A stretch of 64,000 nt of DNA from Protopterus annectens (GCF_019279795.1 NC_056731.1:869601175-869665174), one strand, 5' to 3'; positions 22,674 through 34,030 are shown, counted from the stretch's first letter. Numbers and translations are program-made. Notes: generated by a model from the letters alone, not told the origin.

Positions 22674-23340
22674 TCAAAAAATAAAATCCCATCATGCCTT
22701 TATATACTTTTCTTAAAAATCTCATTAATCAATTAACAATGATGATAAATAATTACAATTAAGTACAAAGTGTAAATAATGTATATAGATTTGTAGTAAA
22801 TATAAATCTCAGCAGAATTAAGTAAAAACACAACTGTAAATATGGACATATATATAAATATTAACTTTATGCATCAAAACACTTTGTCACCTATATAAAT
22901 AAATAAAAATGAAGATATATAAAAAAACCCTATGAAAACTGTGCATCATAGTTTAATAATAAATAATTACATTTCAAAGACATTAGATATAGAATGTGCA
23001 TGATGTATTGTGTGTTGTATATTATAAAAATATATATAAAATATATGTATGGGATGAAATTATCCATTCACTACCTAGTACATATAGAGGAACTAAAACA
23101 CATGAACAATATTGTTTCCATAGGAAATAAAATGTATATCTCATGCATATATCAGCCTAATCAAAATTCTAATTATTAAATTGAATGATTATTATGATAT
23201 ATACTTTCATGCTATCAATGTCACAGGTGTATTTATACATATAAAATAAAACTCAAACTTAAGGTAAATCAAATTAATGTTTGTATGACTTGGCCATGAG
23301 GAATGGTTTCAATGAAATTTTTTCATTGAGGCCATGTCCC

Positions 23341-24955
23341 TTATGTGCTTTGGAGTCTGATGATCCATTTATTCTCCTTTTCTTCGGTGTAATTTTTAAT
23401 GTTGCCTAACCTGTCTGTTCTCATAATTAATTCCAGCGCCATAAACTTAAATCTATGTGTTGTTCCTTTCATAATAACATGTTTGGCTAGAGCATTATTT
23501 TCATTTTCTTTATTAATGGCGTAAATATGCTCTCTAACTCTTTCACGTAGGGTTCTGTTTGTTTTCCCTATGTAAAATGAGGAACAACTTTGACATATTG
23601 CTATGTATATGAGGTCTCTACTTCTGCAGTCTGCATACTTATCAAAACTAATTTTCCTTCCATTATCGGGATGTATAAATTCATTCCCATTCAGCATGAA
23701 ATTGCATTGATTGCAGTTTCTGCAAGCAAAGGTCCCCTTCCTTATTGATTGTGGAAAATTATCATTGTTGTGATCATTGTGCTCATAGCAAAGTATTCTT
23801 TTTAAGGATTTCATGTTTTTGTAGGTAATGTTAGGCCTGTCACCAGCTATTTCTTTGATTCGATCATCTATCATAAGTAATGGCCAATTCTTATTTATTA
23901 TTTCCTTTATTTGATTGTTTTTGTTAGTATATGGTATCACTAACACGTGTATGCATATTTTTGTAGTCTCATTTGAACTCCCTTTGTTCTGTTCTTATGC
24001 CTATGTAGGTAAGGTTTTCCTTTCCCTTTTCTAAGTCCATCATTTCGGTGATGACTTTTCAACCTTGGTTTTGTCATATCCCCTCATTATAAAGTTCTCC
24101 TTTAATGTATTTTGTTGTTCCTTGTACCTCATTTCATCAGTCACCAGTCTGGAAATTCGTAATGACTGGTTCTTGACTATATTGGGAAAGATGTGTGTAG
24201 GATGCATGCTTTCTTTGTGTAGTAGATTGTTCCTCCAACACTCCTTTCTATACAAATCTGTGTCTATTCTCATTCCAGTTTTAGTAATCCGTACATCTAA
24301 AAAAATCAATACTATTAGTCGAGGTATATTCAAAGTTCAGAAAATCTGTTGTTCCATTGATGTAAATGACAAATTCACTTAGCATGTCCATAGTGTCATC
24401 CCAAATAAGGAAAACGTCATCTACGAAACGTTTGTAAAATTTTATGTGCTCTGAATATGGATTGTTTCTCTTTATGTATGTCTCCTCCCAGTAAGCCATC
24501 ACTAAATTGGCATACAAGTTGGCTACTGGGGTTCCCATTGCTGTTCCTTTATTCTGTAAATAATATCTCCCATTGTATGTGAAAACATTATTTTCTAAGA
24601 TTATTTCTAGTAACATCATGTACCTTATCACTAGATTACTTGGGGTATCCTTTTCAATGAGGAGTAATCTTACATAGTCTATCCCTGTACTATTGGGAAT
24701 GCATGTGAAAAGGGATGTAACATCTAGTGTTACCAAAATGTCTTTCTCAATGTTGGTGTTATTTTCAATGTATTCTGCATATTCATATAAGAATTCCTCA
24801 GTATCCTTTAATATAGATGTAATTCCATTTAGCGTAGGTTTGAGCTGTTTTTCTAAATAAATAGAGAGAGGCTCTGTGGCCCATCCCCTCCCTGACACAA
24901 TGGGTCTCATGGGTGGATTATACAGGTTTTTGTGCACTTTTGGTGATAGAAATGT
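23341..24955 (-). pseudogene. PLE2 left-arm RT and GIY-YIG endonuclease, 5'-truncated
   Basis: ORF 24281-24967 begins in LSPKVHKNLYNPPMRPIVSG, then LDVTSLFTCIPN (motif A), GTAMGTPVANLYANLVMAYW (motif B) and FYKRFVDDVFLIWD (motif C with the catalytic DD). A one-base shift near 24305 separates it from 24040-24333 (RITKTGMRIDTDLYRKECWR). A further break near 24040 leads to 23341-23946: linker, FACRNCNQCNF Cys motif, then IYIAICQSCSSFYIGKTNRT and a final KWIIRL. The catalytic residues of both domains are visible, but the frame is broken twice and the N-terminal RT domain is absent. Confidence 0.85.
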
Positions 24956-24969
24956 ACATTTATACAATA

Positions 24970-26595
24970 ATGTTTACAAGAAACCTTCTACACTTATGCC
25001 TCCATCTAATTATATTGTAGAAGCTTTTGAAAAGTCATGTGAGAATGATTTAATGAATAGCTATGCTAAACATGATAGGTTAGAATACTACAATTTAAGC
25101 AAAGATGAAAATGAAGCAATGAAGAAATTACAACTGAATAATGATATTATTATTAGACAAGCAGACAAGGGTGGTTCAGTAGTAATAATGGACAAGGATA
25201 TGTATGTTGAAAAAATGAATGAGTTGCTAGATGAAAAGGATACATATGAAACTTTAAATGGTGTGTCCCTAAACAAAGTAATAAGAAATATACAAGAAAT
25301 GTTATATGATATGTTATGTGGTATAATTGACAATGATTTATATGTGTATTTCTTGGTCAAAGAACCTGTGATACCCACTTATAGAGGGTTACCAAAAGTG
25401 CACAAAAACCTGTATAATCAACTCGTATGCCAATTTAGTGATGGCTTACTGGGAGGAGACATACATACAGAGAAACAATCCATATTCAGAGCACATAAAA
25501 TTTTACAAACGTTTCGTAGATGACGTTTTCCTTATTTGGGATGACACTATGGACATGCTAAGTGAATTTGTCATTTACATCAATGGAACAACAGATTTTC
25601 TGAACTTTGAATATACCTCATCGACTAATAGTATTGATTTTTTAGATGTACGGATTACTAAAACTGGAATGAGAATAGACACAGATTTGTATAGAAAGGA
25701 GTGTTGGAGGAACAATCTACTACACAAAGAAAGCATGCATCCTACACATCTTTCCCAATATAGTCAAGAACCAGTCATTAATTTCCAGACTGGTGACTGA
25801 TGAAATGAGGTACAAGGAACAACAAAATACATTAAAGGAGAACTTTATAATGAGGGGATATGACAAAACCAAGGTTGAAAAAGTCATCACCGAAAATGAT
25901 GGACTTAGAAAAGGGAAAGGAAAACCTTACCTACATAGGCATAAGAACAGAACAAAGGGGAGTTCAAATGAGACTACAAAAAATATGCATACACGGTTAG
26001 TGATACCATATACTAACAAAAACAATCAAATAAAGGAAATAATAAATAAGAATTGGCCATTACTTATGATAGATGATCGAATCAAAGAAATAGCTGGTGA
26101 CAGGCCTAACATTACCTACAAAAACATGAAATCCTTAAAAAGAATACTTTGCTATGAGCACAATGATCACAACAATGAGAATTTTCCACAATCAATAAGG
26201 AAGGGGACCTTTGCTTGCAGAAACTGCAATCAATGCAATTTCATGCTGAATGGGAATGAATTTATACATCCCGATAATGGAAGGAAAATTAGTTTTGATA
26301 AGTATGCAGACTGCAGAAGTAGAGACCTCATATACATAGCAATATGTCAAAGTTGTTCCTCATTTTACATAGGAAAACAAACAGAACCCTACGTGAAAGA
26401 GTTAGAGAGCATATTTACGCCATTAATAAAGAAAATGAAAATAATGCTCTAGCCAAACATGTTATTATGAAAGGAACAACACATAGATTTAAGTTCATGG
26501 CGCTGGAATTAATTATGAGAACAGACAGGTTAGGCAAAATTAAAAATTACACCGAAGAAAAGGAGAATAAGTGGATCATCAGACTCAAAGAATAA
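24970..26595 (+). pseudogene. PLE2 right-arm RT and GIY-YIG endonuclease, with RT core deleted
   Basis: ORF 24876-25523 carries the PLE N-terminal RT domain (NLSKDENEAMKKLQL, then NNDIIIRQADKGGSVVIMDK) up to RGLPKVHKNLYN. There it jumps from LYN to the LVMAYWEE region, deleting motifs A and B; frame 25438-25800 keeps FYKRFVDDVFLIWD. ORF 25793-26452 holds the linker, FACRNCNQCNF and CQSCSSFYIGK. A single-base loss near 26373 (relative to the left arm) shifts the frame inside the GIY-YIG domain, which continues at 26344-26595 (RTLRERVREHIYAINKE). The break point LYN/LVM lies near similar strings (CTGTATAAT and CTTGTATGCCAAT), so a short-homology deletion is plausible. Confidence 0.85.
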
Positions 26596-27261
26596 GGGAC
26601 ATGGCCTCAATGAAAAAATTTCATTGAAACCATTCCTCATGGCCAAGTCATACAAACATTAATTTGATTTACCTTAAGTTTGAGTTTTATTTTATATGTA
26701 TAAATACACCTGTGACATTGATAGCATGAAAGTATATATCATAATAATCATTCAATTTAATAATTAGAATTTTGATTAGGCTGATATATGCATGAGATAT
26801 ACATTTTATTTCCTATGGAAACAATATTGTTCATGTGTTTTAGTTCCTCTATATGTACTAGGTAGTGAATGGATAATTTCATCCCATACATATATTTTAT
26901 ATATATTTTTTATAATATACAACACACAATACATCATGCACATTCTATATCTAATGTCTTTGAAATGTAATTATTTATTATTAAACTATGATACACAGTT
27001 TTCATAGGGGTTTTTTATATATCTTCATTTTTATTTATTTATATAGGTGACAAAGTGTTTTGATGCATAAAGTTAATATTTATATATATGTCCATATTTA
27101 CAGTTGTGTTTTTACTTAATTCTGCTAAGATTTATATTTACTACAAATCTATATACATTATTTACACTTTGTACTTAATTGTAATTATTCATCATCATTG
27201 TTAATTGATTAATGAGATTTTTAAGAAAAGTATATAAAGGCATGATGGGATTTTATTTTTT

Positions 27262-27306
27262 GAGGTCTGAAGAAACGTTGTATTTGAACGTGAAAGCGCT
27301 AACCAG
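27262..27306 (+). ncRNA. Candidate hammerhead ribozyme in PLE2 3' region
   Basis: Core CTGAAGA (27267-27273, fits CUGANGA), stem II ACGTT/AACGT (27275-27279 with 27287-27291), GAAA (27292-27295), short palindromic stem III GCGC (27296-27299), U-A cleavage site (27300-27301), stem I GGT/ACC (27264-27266 with 27302-27304). One extra A (27274) sits before stem II. Hammerhead motifs with a very short stem III are known in Penelope-like elements. Activity is unproven. Confidence 0.6.
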
Positions 27307-27370
27307 TTATCTGTACAATAAACTGTTCGTGGTGTGCCAGCCGTGGAGTGCTTCTTTAGTCTACTACAAG

Positions 27371-27384
27371 TTAGTTGTCTTCTC
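27371..27384. repeat. Target-site duplication of PLE2, right copy
   Basis: Exact repeat of 22505-22518. DIRS C sequence resumes here. Confidence 0.92.
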
Positions 27385-27837
27385 GCCTTCTTTCTTGCTG
27401 GATGGGTTTGGAGCCAACCTTCGGCTCTGACTCGGCCTATACTAAAGCTCGAGAGCTATTTATACCGGCTTGAGGCTACCCTATATCCCATAATTCTAGG
27501 CGCTAACTACCCAGATCTCGTTTGATAGCTGAAAACCTTAGCAGTTTAGCTCTCCAACAAAAGGAGGAGAGGAACCTAACTAGAAAGTCACCTAGACCTA
27601 TAGCTACCAGAAGGGATAGCCTAGGGGTCAAACTGAGGCAAGAAGAAGATCCCCAAGGATCCTTTAGGTCTGTCCAGGCTAGGGGGATGGGGGGTGGGAC
27701 GCAAGAAAGAAGGCGAGAAGAAGACAACTAACATGGAACGTTATGGTAGGTACATAACTTCTCAATGTTAAGTTGTCAATCTCGCCTTCATTCTTGCTGG
27801 ATGGGACCGCATCCCTAGCACCTTCACCCTGGGTGGC
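27385..27837 (-). repeat. Rest of the terminal repeat and ICR of DIRS C
   Basis: Collinear with 53764-54240 of DIRS D. The circle junction (CTTAACATT joined to GAGAAGTTATG, reverse complement of about 27755-27775) sits here and defines the two termini of family X. Confidence 0.8.
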
Positions 27838-28891
27838 TCATCGGAACAGACTCTTGAGAACGGTGGAACCAAAATTAGCCCAGCTTCTGGAGGCCATGTC
27901 TAATTTGTAATGAGAGATAAAGGTATGAGGAGAGGCCCAAGTGGCTGCCGCACAAATGGAATCTTTTGGTAATCTAGCCTGAAAAGCTACTGAGGTGGCT
28001 AATGCTCTGGTTGAGTGAGCCCTGGGCCTTGACGGTAGCTTTTGGCGTCTGAGCTGATAGATGAAAGTGATCACAGATGCCAGCCATCTAGAAAGGGTTA
28101 CTTTGGAAACTGGAAGGCCTTTCTTGCCTTCTGCATAAGAAAGGAAGAGCTGCTCAGATTTCCTAGCTTGCTTGGTTCTATCCAAATAGTAACGGAGTTG
28201 ACAATGAACGTCCAGAAAATGCAGTTTTTGTTCCGCTCTGTTGGAGTAGTTGGGGAAGAAAACTGGAAGATCGATAGTCTGGTTTAGGTTCGCTTCAGAA
28301 GAAACCTTGGGTAAAAAGGACGGATTAGTCCTGAGGAACACTCTGTCTTTATGGAAAACTAGACAAGGTGGACGAATGCAAAGGGCCTGAATTTCTGATA
28401 CTCTTCTCGCAGATGTTATGGTGACCAGAAAGAGAGTTTTCCAAGATAGCAATTTCAGGGAGCAGGAAGCCACAGGTTCAAAGGGGGGAAAGAATCAAGG
28501 AGGTTAGAACCAAATTTAAGTCCCACTGCGGTGGGGGGTCCCTGATTTGGGGCTTAAGCAAAAAGATACCTTTGAGAAAAGTTTTACAAAGCTTATGGGA
28601 CATGATACTGGAGTCCGAAAAGCCTGCATGAAAGTTCGAAATAGCCGCTAACTGTACTCTGATGGTGGAGGAAGAAGACCCTGAGTGAAACAATTCGGCT
28701 AGGAAGTCTAGGACTGATTGGATAGGGGCAGTAAAGGGATCTATATTTCTAGCTCCTGCCCAGAAGGAAAAACGCTTCCACTTGCTGGCGTAAATCCTCC
28801 TGGTGGATGACTTTAGGGAAGCTATAAGTATGTCACGCACAGAATGGGAAATTAGGGGAAGCCTGGCTAGGGTTGGAATTGGAGCAACCAA
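27838..28891 (-). pseudogene. DIRS tyrosine recombinase, nearly complete (copy C)
   Basis: Two abutting frames. The N-terminal piece (28478-28891) has SSTRRIYASKWKRFSFWA and SSSSTIRVQLAAISNFHAGF (core-binding domain). The catalytic piece (27838-28473, 211 codons) holds Arg in TSARRVSEIQAL, then FLTNPSF-like sequence, LDVHCQLRYYLDRTKQA, HSTRALATSVAF (H-x-x-R) and the nucleophile context TFISHYKLDMA. All catalytic landmarks are present in the second piece, making it the best recombinase C terminus in the window. A shift at about 28478, in a GGGGGG-rich stretch, separates the two parts. Confidence 0.87.
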
Positions 28892-30480
28892 GCTGTGAGG
28901 TTGAGAGATTGGAGGGAGTGGTGCAGCTGTCCCGATTGATGGGTCAAGAGATCTGGCACTGGGTCCAGATGCCGGGGCTGCCCCAAGAGGTAACTATGCA
29001 GGAACGGGAACCATATCTGACGAGGCCAGTAAGGAGCAATGAGGATCAAGGTGGCTCTCACGGCGGTAGCTTTCTGAATCAATTGAGTGATTAATGGAAA
29101 GAGGGGAAAGGCATACAGAAGTCCCCGGGGCCAATCGTGGACTAGAGCGTCTCTGGGGGTGGCCGGGAAGAGAGTGAAGAAGTCGGGGCACTTGCTGCTT
29201 TCAGGTGTTGCAAAAAGGTCGCAGCATGGTCGACCCCATCTCTGAAAAATTTCTTCCACTACTGTGTTTGAGAGACCACTTGTGTGGCATGAGAATGGCT
29301 CTGCTCAACCTGTCCGCTATGATGTTGGACTTCCCGGGGATGTGCATTGCTATCAGAAACCGCTGAGAGGAGATCGCCCACTGCCAAAGTCTGAGAGACT
29401 CTCGACACAAGGGATAGGACTTGGTTCCACCCTGCTTGTTGATATACCACACTACGGACATATTGTCCGCCTGAACTGCAATAGTCCCGATGGGAAGAGT
29501 CCTGAAGGGCTTGCAAAGCTAAAAGTACTGCTCTCATCTCCAAGACATTTATGTGCAGGTGGCACTCGTATGGTTGCCATGTGCCCTGGACCGTCCTGCC
29601 CTGAAAATGCCCCCCCTCCACCCGATCAGGGAGGCATCCGTTGTCACCGTGGCGACCGGGGGAGAAGGAACAAATGGTCTGCCCTGAAGGACTTGAGGGG
29701 AGACCATCCACCAAGAAAGGTGTTTCTTGCAAGACAGGGTTATTAAAATGTTGTGTGACATTGAAAGTTGTTGAAAGGACCACTGGGAAAAAAGCATCCA
29801 TTGAAGGATCCGCATATGAAAGCGAGCTACGGGAAGAAGAGTAATGGCTGCCGCCATGAGACCCAATACCTTCAGGACAAACCTGGCTTGGATTTTGTTT
29901 TTCTGAATTATGTGAACATGCCTGCGAATATCTAGAACTCTTTGTTCGGTTAGTTTTGCGGAAAACCGGACTGTGTCTAAGATGGTGCCTATGAAGGTAA
30001 TAGACTGACAAGGCGACAAGGCAGACTTTTCTAAGTTTATGGAGATACCTAGCCCTTTGCAAGTATGAATGGTGTAATCTCTGGAGAGGAGAAGTTGACG
30101 CCTGGTGGTGGCAGTGAGGAGCCAGTCGTCTAGATATGGAAACACCTGGAATCCTTGACGTCTCAGATGAGCCATAACCACTGCCATGTATTTGGTGAAC
30201 ACTCGGGGGGCTGTAGTGAGACTAAAGGGCAGGCCTCTGAACTGATAATGACTGGTTCCCAGCCGGAAGCGGAGAAACCTCCTGGAGCGCCTGTGCATCT
30301 TGATGTGGTAGTACGCATCCTGAAGGTCTACTGAGCACATCCAATCGTCCTGACCCAGAAAGAGTAGAATGGACTGTAGCGTGACCATCCGGAACTTCAT
30401 TCTTCTTACAGACCTGTTTAGTCTGCTGAGATCCAATATGGGTCTCCAGTCCCCTGTCTTTTTTGGTACCTAAAAGAACT
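28867..30480 (-). pseudogene. DIRS RT - RNase H - methyltransferase-like region (copy C)
   Basis: ORF 29549-30436 (295 codons) runs from MDLSRLNRS through SVDLQDAYYHIKM (motif A), LPFSLTTAPRVFTKYM (motif B area) and FPYLDDWLL (motif C) to the RNase H start TVTTDAS. RNase H continues in other frames: NVLEMRAVLLALQAL (29259-30062) and MSVVWYINKQGGTKSYPL (29201-29461). The methyltransferase-like end at 28867-29259 contains CCDLFATP, GLLYAFPLFPLI and LILIAPYWPRQIWFPFL. Frameshifts near 30440, 29560 and 29260. Confidence 0.86.
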
Positions 30481-30499
30481 TGAGTAGCTTCCGGATCCT

Positions 30500-31991
30500 T
30501 GTTGGTCTGCTGGGACTGGCTGGATGGCTCTTTTTGTTAGCAATTTTGATATTTCTAGTACTGCTTGTTCCCTTAGACTGGGTGGAACGTCTGGAAGGGT
30601 TCCATTTGGCTGAGTTGGGGTGTGGATAAAGGGAATTTTGTAACCCTCAGATATGATCGACTGTACCCATTTGTCTTGGGTGAGTGAAAGCCAGGCTTCT
30701 GGGTACAGTGATAACCTTCCCCCGACTGCCTCCGAAAGCGGACAGTCGGGCAGCTTCACAGGGATGCTGGAAGGGTTTGTCAGAAAGAGACTCTCTGCTA
30801 CCCTGATTTTGCGGGCCTCCTCTGCCCCTGGGGCGGCATCTGTTTCCCTGATTTTGCGGACCTCCTCTGCCCCTGGGGCGGCATCTGTTACCCTGATTTT
30901 GCAGACCTCCTCTGCTCCTGGGGCGGCATCTGTTATTGTTCCCCATCCCCTGCCTCTAGAGGGGAACTGACCTCTTGCATCAGGCGCAACCTCTTGTGGT
31001 TTACGGAACCACATCTTCCCACCCTTCTGACCCTTAGGGTATGGTCTAGATGGGGTGGAAAAACGGACTCCCACAGCAGAGAGAGTCTTGCCTTCTTGCT
31101 CCCATAGTGTCAAAGTATCCTTCACCTGAGGTCCAAACAAAGCTGAACCGTTAAAGGGGGAGTTAGTGAAGGATGCCTTAAAGGGGGTCTGCAAAGTTAC
31201 AAAGCTGCATCCAGGCGTGACGCCTTAAGGCAACGCCTGTGCCTGCAGCCCTACTCGGCCGCATAGGAAATAAGCCGCATGGAGGAGTTGACAATGGAAT
31301 TCAGGGTTGCCAGCTGGGAATTTATTTTGTCTTGAGACTCCGCAGCTGTCGGATCCTGTAAGACCTCACCCACTTCTTTGAGCATGTCTCTTTGAAGGCG
31401 GGTGAAGTGGCATAGATAATTCAGCGAACGCATGACAAAGGTCGCTGAAGAAAACATCCGCTTGCCGTACCTATCTATAGTACTAGACTCCTTGTTAGGA
31501 GGATGGACAGGTACTGAAGGATCAGCCAGTTCCTTCTTAGTGGCTGCAGCCACCACCATGGCGTCAACCGGGACACCCTTGGCTAAAAACTGTTTGTCCG
31601 AAGGGGCTGTTATAAATTTGGAAGGCCTCCATGGGGTACGTTCCATCGTATCAGGGGCCGTCCACGCCTTCCGCGCCACCACTTCCATGAGGGGGTCAAA
31701 GGGCGGAGACAACCAGGAGGTGGAAGGGCGAGAGCCAAAAGCCTCTAGGTAAACAGACTCGTCCTCGGAAGGATTAAGGGTAGACCAGTTCCCCCTCTGC
31801 TTCAGGATTTCAAGGATGTCTGAAAAGGAGACATCCTCAGAGGGGGACTGTGGGGACCCTTCCGACTTATCCAAGTCGGTATCAGATGTAATGGACTCAG
31901 GGGAGTCCACATGCTTCCTCTTACATTTCCTCTTCCGAGGGGGTTCCCCTGACGGATCAGGGGAAACCTCGGAAGAGGAGGATATTATCAA
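30500..31991 (-). pseudogene. DIRS Gag, N-terminally deleted (copy C)
   Basis: ORF 31251-31991 (246 codons) has an acidic Ser-rich part (ESITSDTDLDKSEGSPQSPS), then DAMVVAAATKKELADPSVP, YGKRMFSSATFVMRSLNYL and SSMRLISYAAE. ORF 30418-31194 continues with FTNSPFNGSALFGPQVKDTL, then the basic tail. Compared with copy 1 (4118-5387) and copy D (57978-58466), the N-terminal Cys finger is missing. The sequence passes from the acidic region straight to the terminal repeat at about 32030, an internal deletion of roughly 0.8-1 kb. The tail has a triplicated 45-bp unit. Confidence 0.83.
30801..30935 (-). repeat. Three tandem 45-bp in-frame repeats in DIRS C Gag
   Basis: Units 30801-30845, 30846-30890 and 30891-30935 differ at a few bases each. 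Each encodes 15 residues of the type NRCRPRGRGGPQNQG, expanding an Arg/Gly tail that is single in DIRS D at about 57080-57120. Confidence 0.92.
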
Positions 31992-32035
31992 TGGGGAAAC
32001 CTGAGGCGTTGGATCTCTATGGTCAGGAATGAGAG

Positions 32036-32101
32036 GGTGGGCCGAAGGTCGGCTCCGAACCCATCCAGCAAGAATGAAGGCGAGATTGACAGCTTAACAT
32101 T
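32036..32101 (-). repeat. Right terminal repeat of DIRS C
   Basis: GGTCGGCTCCGAACCCATCC... then GCAAGAATGAAGGCGAGATT, matching the DIRS D right end (about 58990-59056) and, inverted, 27775-27812. Confidence 0.85.
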
Positions 32102-32182
32102 ATTCCTTACCAAGTTTAATTTGCATTTGTTCAGGTTTTACTGTTGATCCTTCATCAATTCCCAAACATTTATACACTCCCT
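32102..32182 (-). pseudogene. R4-like LINE middle fragment
   Basis: The 81 bases encode GVYKCLGIDEGSTVKPEQMQ and IKLGKE on the minus strand, the 'YKYLGI' segment that follows the RT core in R4-type LINEs. It is the piece stranded between DIRS C and PLE3. Its last 14 bases (32169-32182) are the left copy of the PLE3 target duplication. Confidence 0.85.
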
Positions 32183-32254
32183 AAAACAAATCCACAAGTT
32201 CAAACAACTGTAGAGTCTTCTCAGAGGTTTAATAATCTTCACAGAGGTATAAAA

Positions 32255-32300
32255 ACTTAAAGCACTTTTTGTTTGCAAACATGCAAACTTCTTCAGAAGT
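32255..32300 (-). ncRNA. Degenerate hammerhead-like motif, PLE3 minus arm
   Basis: Minus strand: ACTT-CTGAAGA-A-GTTTGC-ATGTTT-GCAAAC, then AAAAAGTGC and TTTAAGT. Stem II is 6 bp, and stem I ACTT/AAGT can pair. The expected GAAA reads AAAA and stem III is GTGC, so catalysis is unlikely. Confidence 0.45.
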
Positions 32301-32492
32301 ACTAATACATACAATTAACCATTCTTAAATAGGCACTCAATCAAAAAACGTGGGACAAAACAATTGTTTGCTTAAACAGACACTACCCCTAAGGAACAGC
32401 ATTAATTCATATTTAAAATGTTTATCTTAAATGATTATTCTTGTACATAAATTACATTAAAACATTATAATAAATTAAAACAAAATTAAGAA

Positions 32493-33006
32493 AGTACAGT
32501 TGTGTACCTACCATACATGTAGATGTTTGAGTGCATTCACTGTTGCAGTCATTACACTTGGGTTATCCTGCTGACAGGCGACCCGCAGTCTGCCCGAGTT
32601 CCAAAGTCTTGGTCCGGCGTAGGTTGCAGTCGCTTCTTCCCAGACGTCAGTGCGCCAGGGGTATACAAGATGCATCTGACGCCATTTTCTTCAGTTTTAC
32701 TTGCCCCAGATGTCAGGTGCCCCCAAGTAGGTAGGCAATACATACTGCTAATAAAACATATATATAAAATAAAACAATACCTTCAGTTACAAGCAAATAC
32801 ACCACAAAGGTTGTATAGGATAGAAAGGTATAGGTAAGTCCAGCTAGGACAGAGGGGATGGAGGGAGGGTAACCTGGACTGCAGCAGTGTGAACACTCGA
32901 ACATCTACATTTATGGTAGGTACAAAACTGTACTATGTTCATCGTGTTACACTGCTGCAGTCATTACACTTGGGTAGAATCCCAAAGCTAAGGTTGGGTG
33001 GCTGGT
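32493..33006 (-). repeat. Left terminal repeat and ICR of DIRS A
   Basis: The terminal repeat (32493-32560) is followed by the complement of the right end (compare 43380-43535). A second block at 32880-32990 contains the circle junction (about 32905-32950), then the recombinase frame starts. Confidence 0.82.
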
Positions 33007-34030
33007 CTACAAAAAGTTAGGATTGGCTATGAGGCCCTGCAGAACTGCAGTGGCAAATCCTGCACTGGATTTAGAGTAAAGAGGCAAGTGGTAATGCTTG
33101 GTAAAGGTGTGCAATGAACTCCAAGTTGCAGCCTCCAAAGTTTCCTTGGTTGGTACTCCTCTGAGAAAGGCTGTTGAAGTGGCTGTTGCTCTGGTAGAAT
33201 GTGGCCTAATGTTATTAGGGACTGATTTTCCATGCTGTGTGTAGCAGTAACGAATACAGTGTCCTATCCATTTGGAGATAGTCTGCTTTGAGATAGCCTT
33301 GCCCTGTGATCCTGCAGCATATGCTACGAACAGTTGCTCAGTTTTCCTGAAAGCTTTTGTTTTGTCCAAGAAGAAGCGTAGCTGCCTGTGTAGGTCCAAA
33401 GAGTGCAGAAGTTTCTCCCCTTTATTCTGGGGGTTTGGATAAAAAGTTGACAAATGGATGGTTTGGTTTAAGAGCCACACTAGATACCACCTTTAGCATA
33501 AAGGTAGGGTTTGTCCTTAAAGAAACCCTGTCCTGGTGAAAAATTATAAAAGGTTCCACTGCCATTAGTGCCTGTAGCTCTGAGACTCCGTGCTGAAGTT
33601 ACTGCCAGGAGCAGAGCTGTTTTCCATGATAAAAACTTTAGATCGGCTGTATTGGCTGGCTCAAAAGGTGGCAGGGTCAGTTTTTCCAAAACAAAATTGA
33701 GGTCCCAAGTTGGCGCTGTTGCTCTCCTGGGCAGTCTTATGTTTTTAGCCCCTCTGAGGTACTGCTTTAGCAAGGGATGAGAGAATAAAGGAGGATCTGT
33801 GTTGTAATGTGCTGAAATGGCAGAGGGGTGGATCTTAATTGATGAGAAGGACAGGCCTTTGTCCTGCATCTCAGTTAAGTATTGTAAAATGTGAGGAATG
33901 TTTGGGACAAGAGGGTCAAGGCTTTGAGCTTGGTTCCAGGCGCAGAATCTCTTCCATTTTTCTGAGTATAATTTCCTGGTGATAGGCCTCCTGGCCTCCA
34001 AAATGACATCCATAATAGCTTTAGAGAGAG
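33007..34030 (-). pseudogene. DIRS tyrosine recombinase (copy A)
   Basis: The N-terminal half, in ORF 33480-35042, has RRPITRKLYSEKWKRFCAWN, SSIKIHPSAISAHYN and SWKTALLLAVTSARSLRATG (the usual RRVSEL is altered by a shift just after the catalytic Arg). ORF 33007-33480 (157 codons) continues with LDLHRQLRFFLDKTKAFRK, HSTRATATSTAFLRGV (H-x-x-R) and TFTKHYHLPLY (Tyr). The two halves meet near 33480-33590 with a gap in frame. Confidence 0.85.

Larger units (their letters stand above)
22519..27370. mobile_element. Penelope-like element 2 (PLE2): head-to-head palindromic copy
   Basis: Two PLE copies face away from each other: a minus-strand arm (22519-24955) and a plus-strand arm (about 24967-27370). 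The outer ends are both 3' ends. The arms are near-identical inverted repeats over the GIY-YIG and 3' UTR (for example 23200-23340 against 26600-26760). The minus arm keeps the RT core but starts at SPKVHKN. The plus arm keeps the N-terminal RT domain but lacks about 130 codons of the RT core. Bounded by an exact 14-bp target duplication, so the pair behaved as one insertion. Head-to-head partial copies are known for PLEs. Confidence 0.88.
22473..32101 (-). mobile_element. DIRS copy C (family X), inserted in the R4 LINE and itself split by PLE2
   Basis: Left end GAGAAGTTATGTACC at 22473, right end ...GACAGCTTAACATT at 32101. Removing it joins R4 bases ...CTTCTAAAAT and ATTCCTTACC so that the LINE frame is continuous, with no target duplication. 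PLE2 (22519-27370) sits 46 bp inside the left terminal repeat. Remaining DIRS length is about 4.76 kb, shorter than D, because the Gag N terminus and leader are deleted between about 32000 and 32040. Confidence 0.88.

Noticed and set aside
23341..26595. Two independent PLE insertions in opposite directions
   Set aside because: A single exact 14-bp duplication surrounds the pair and none lies between the arms.
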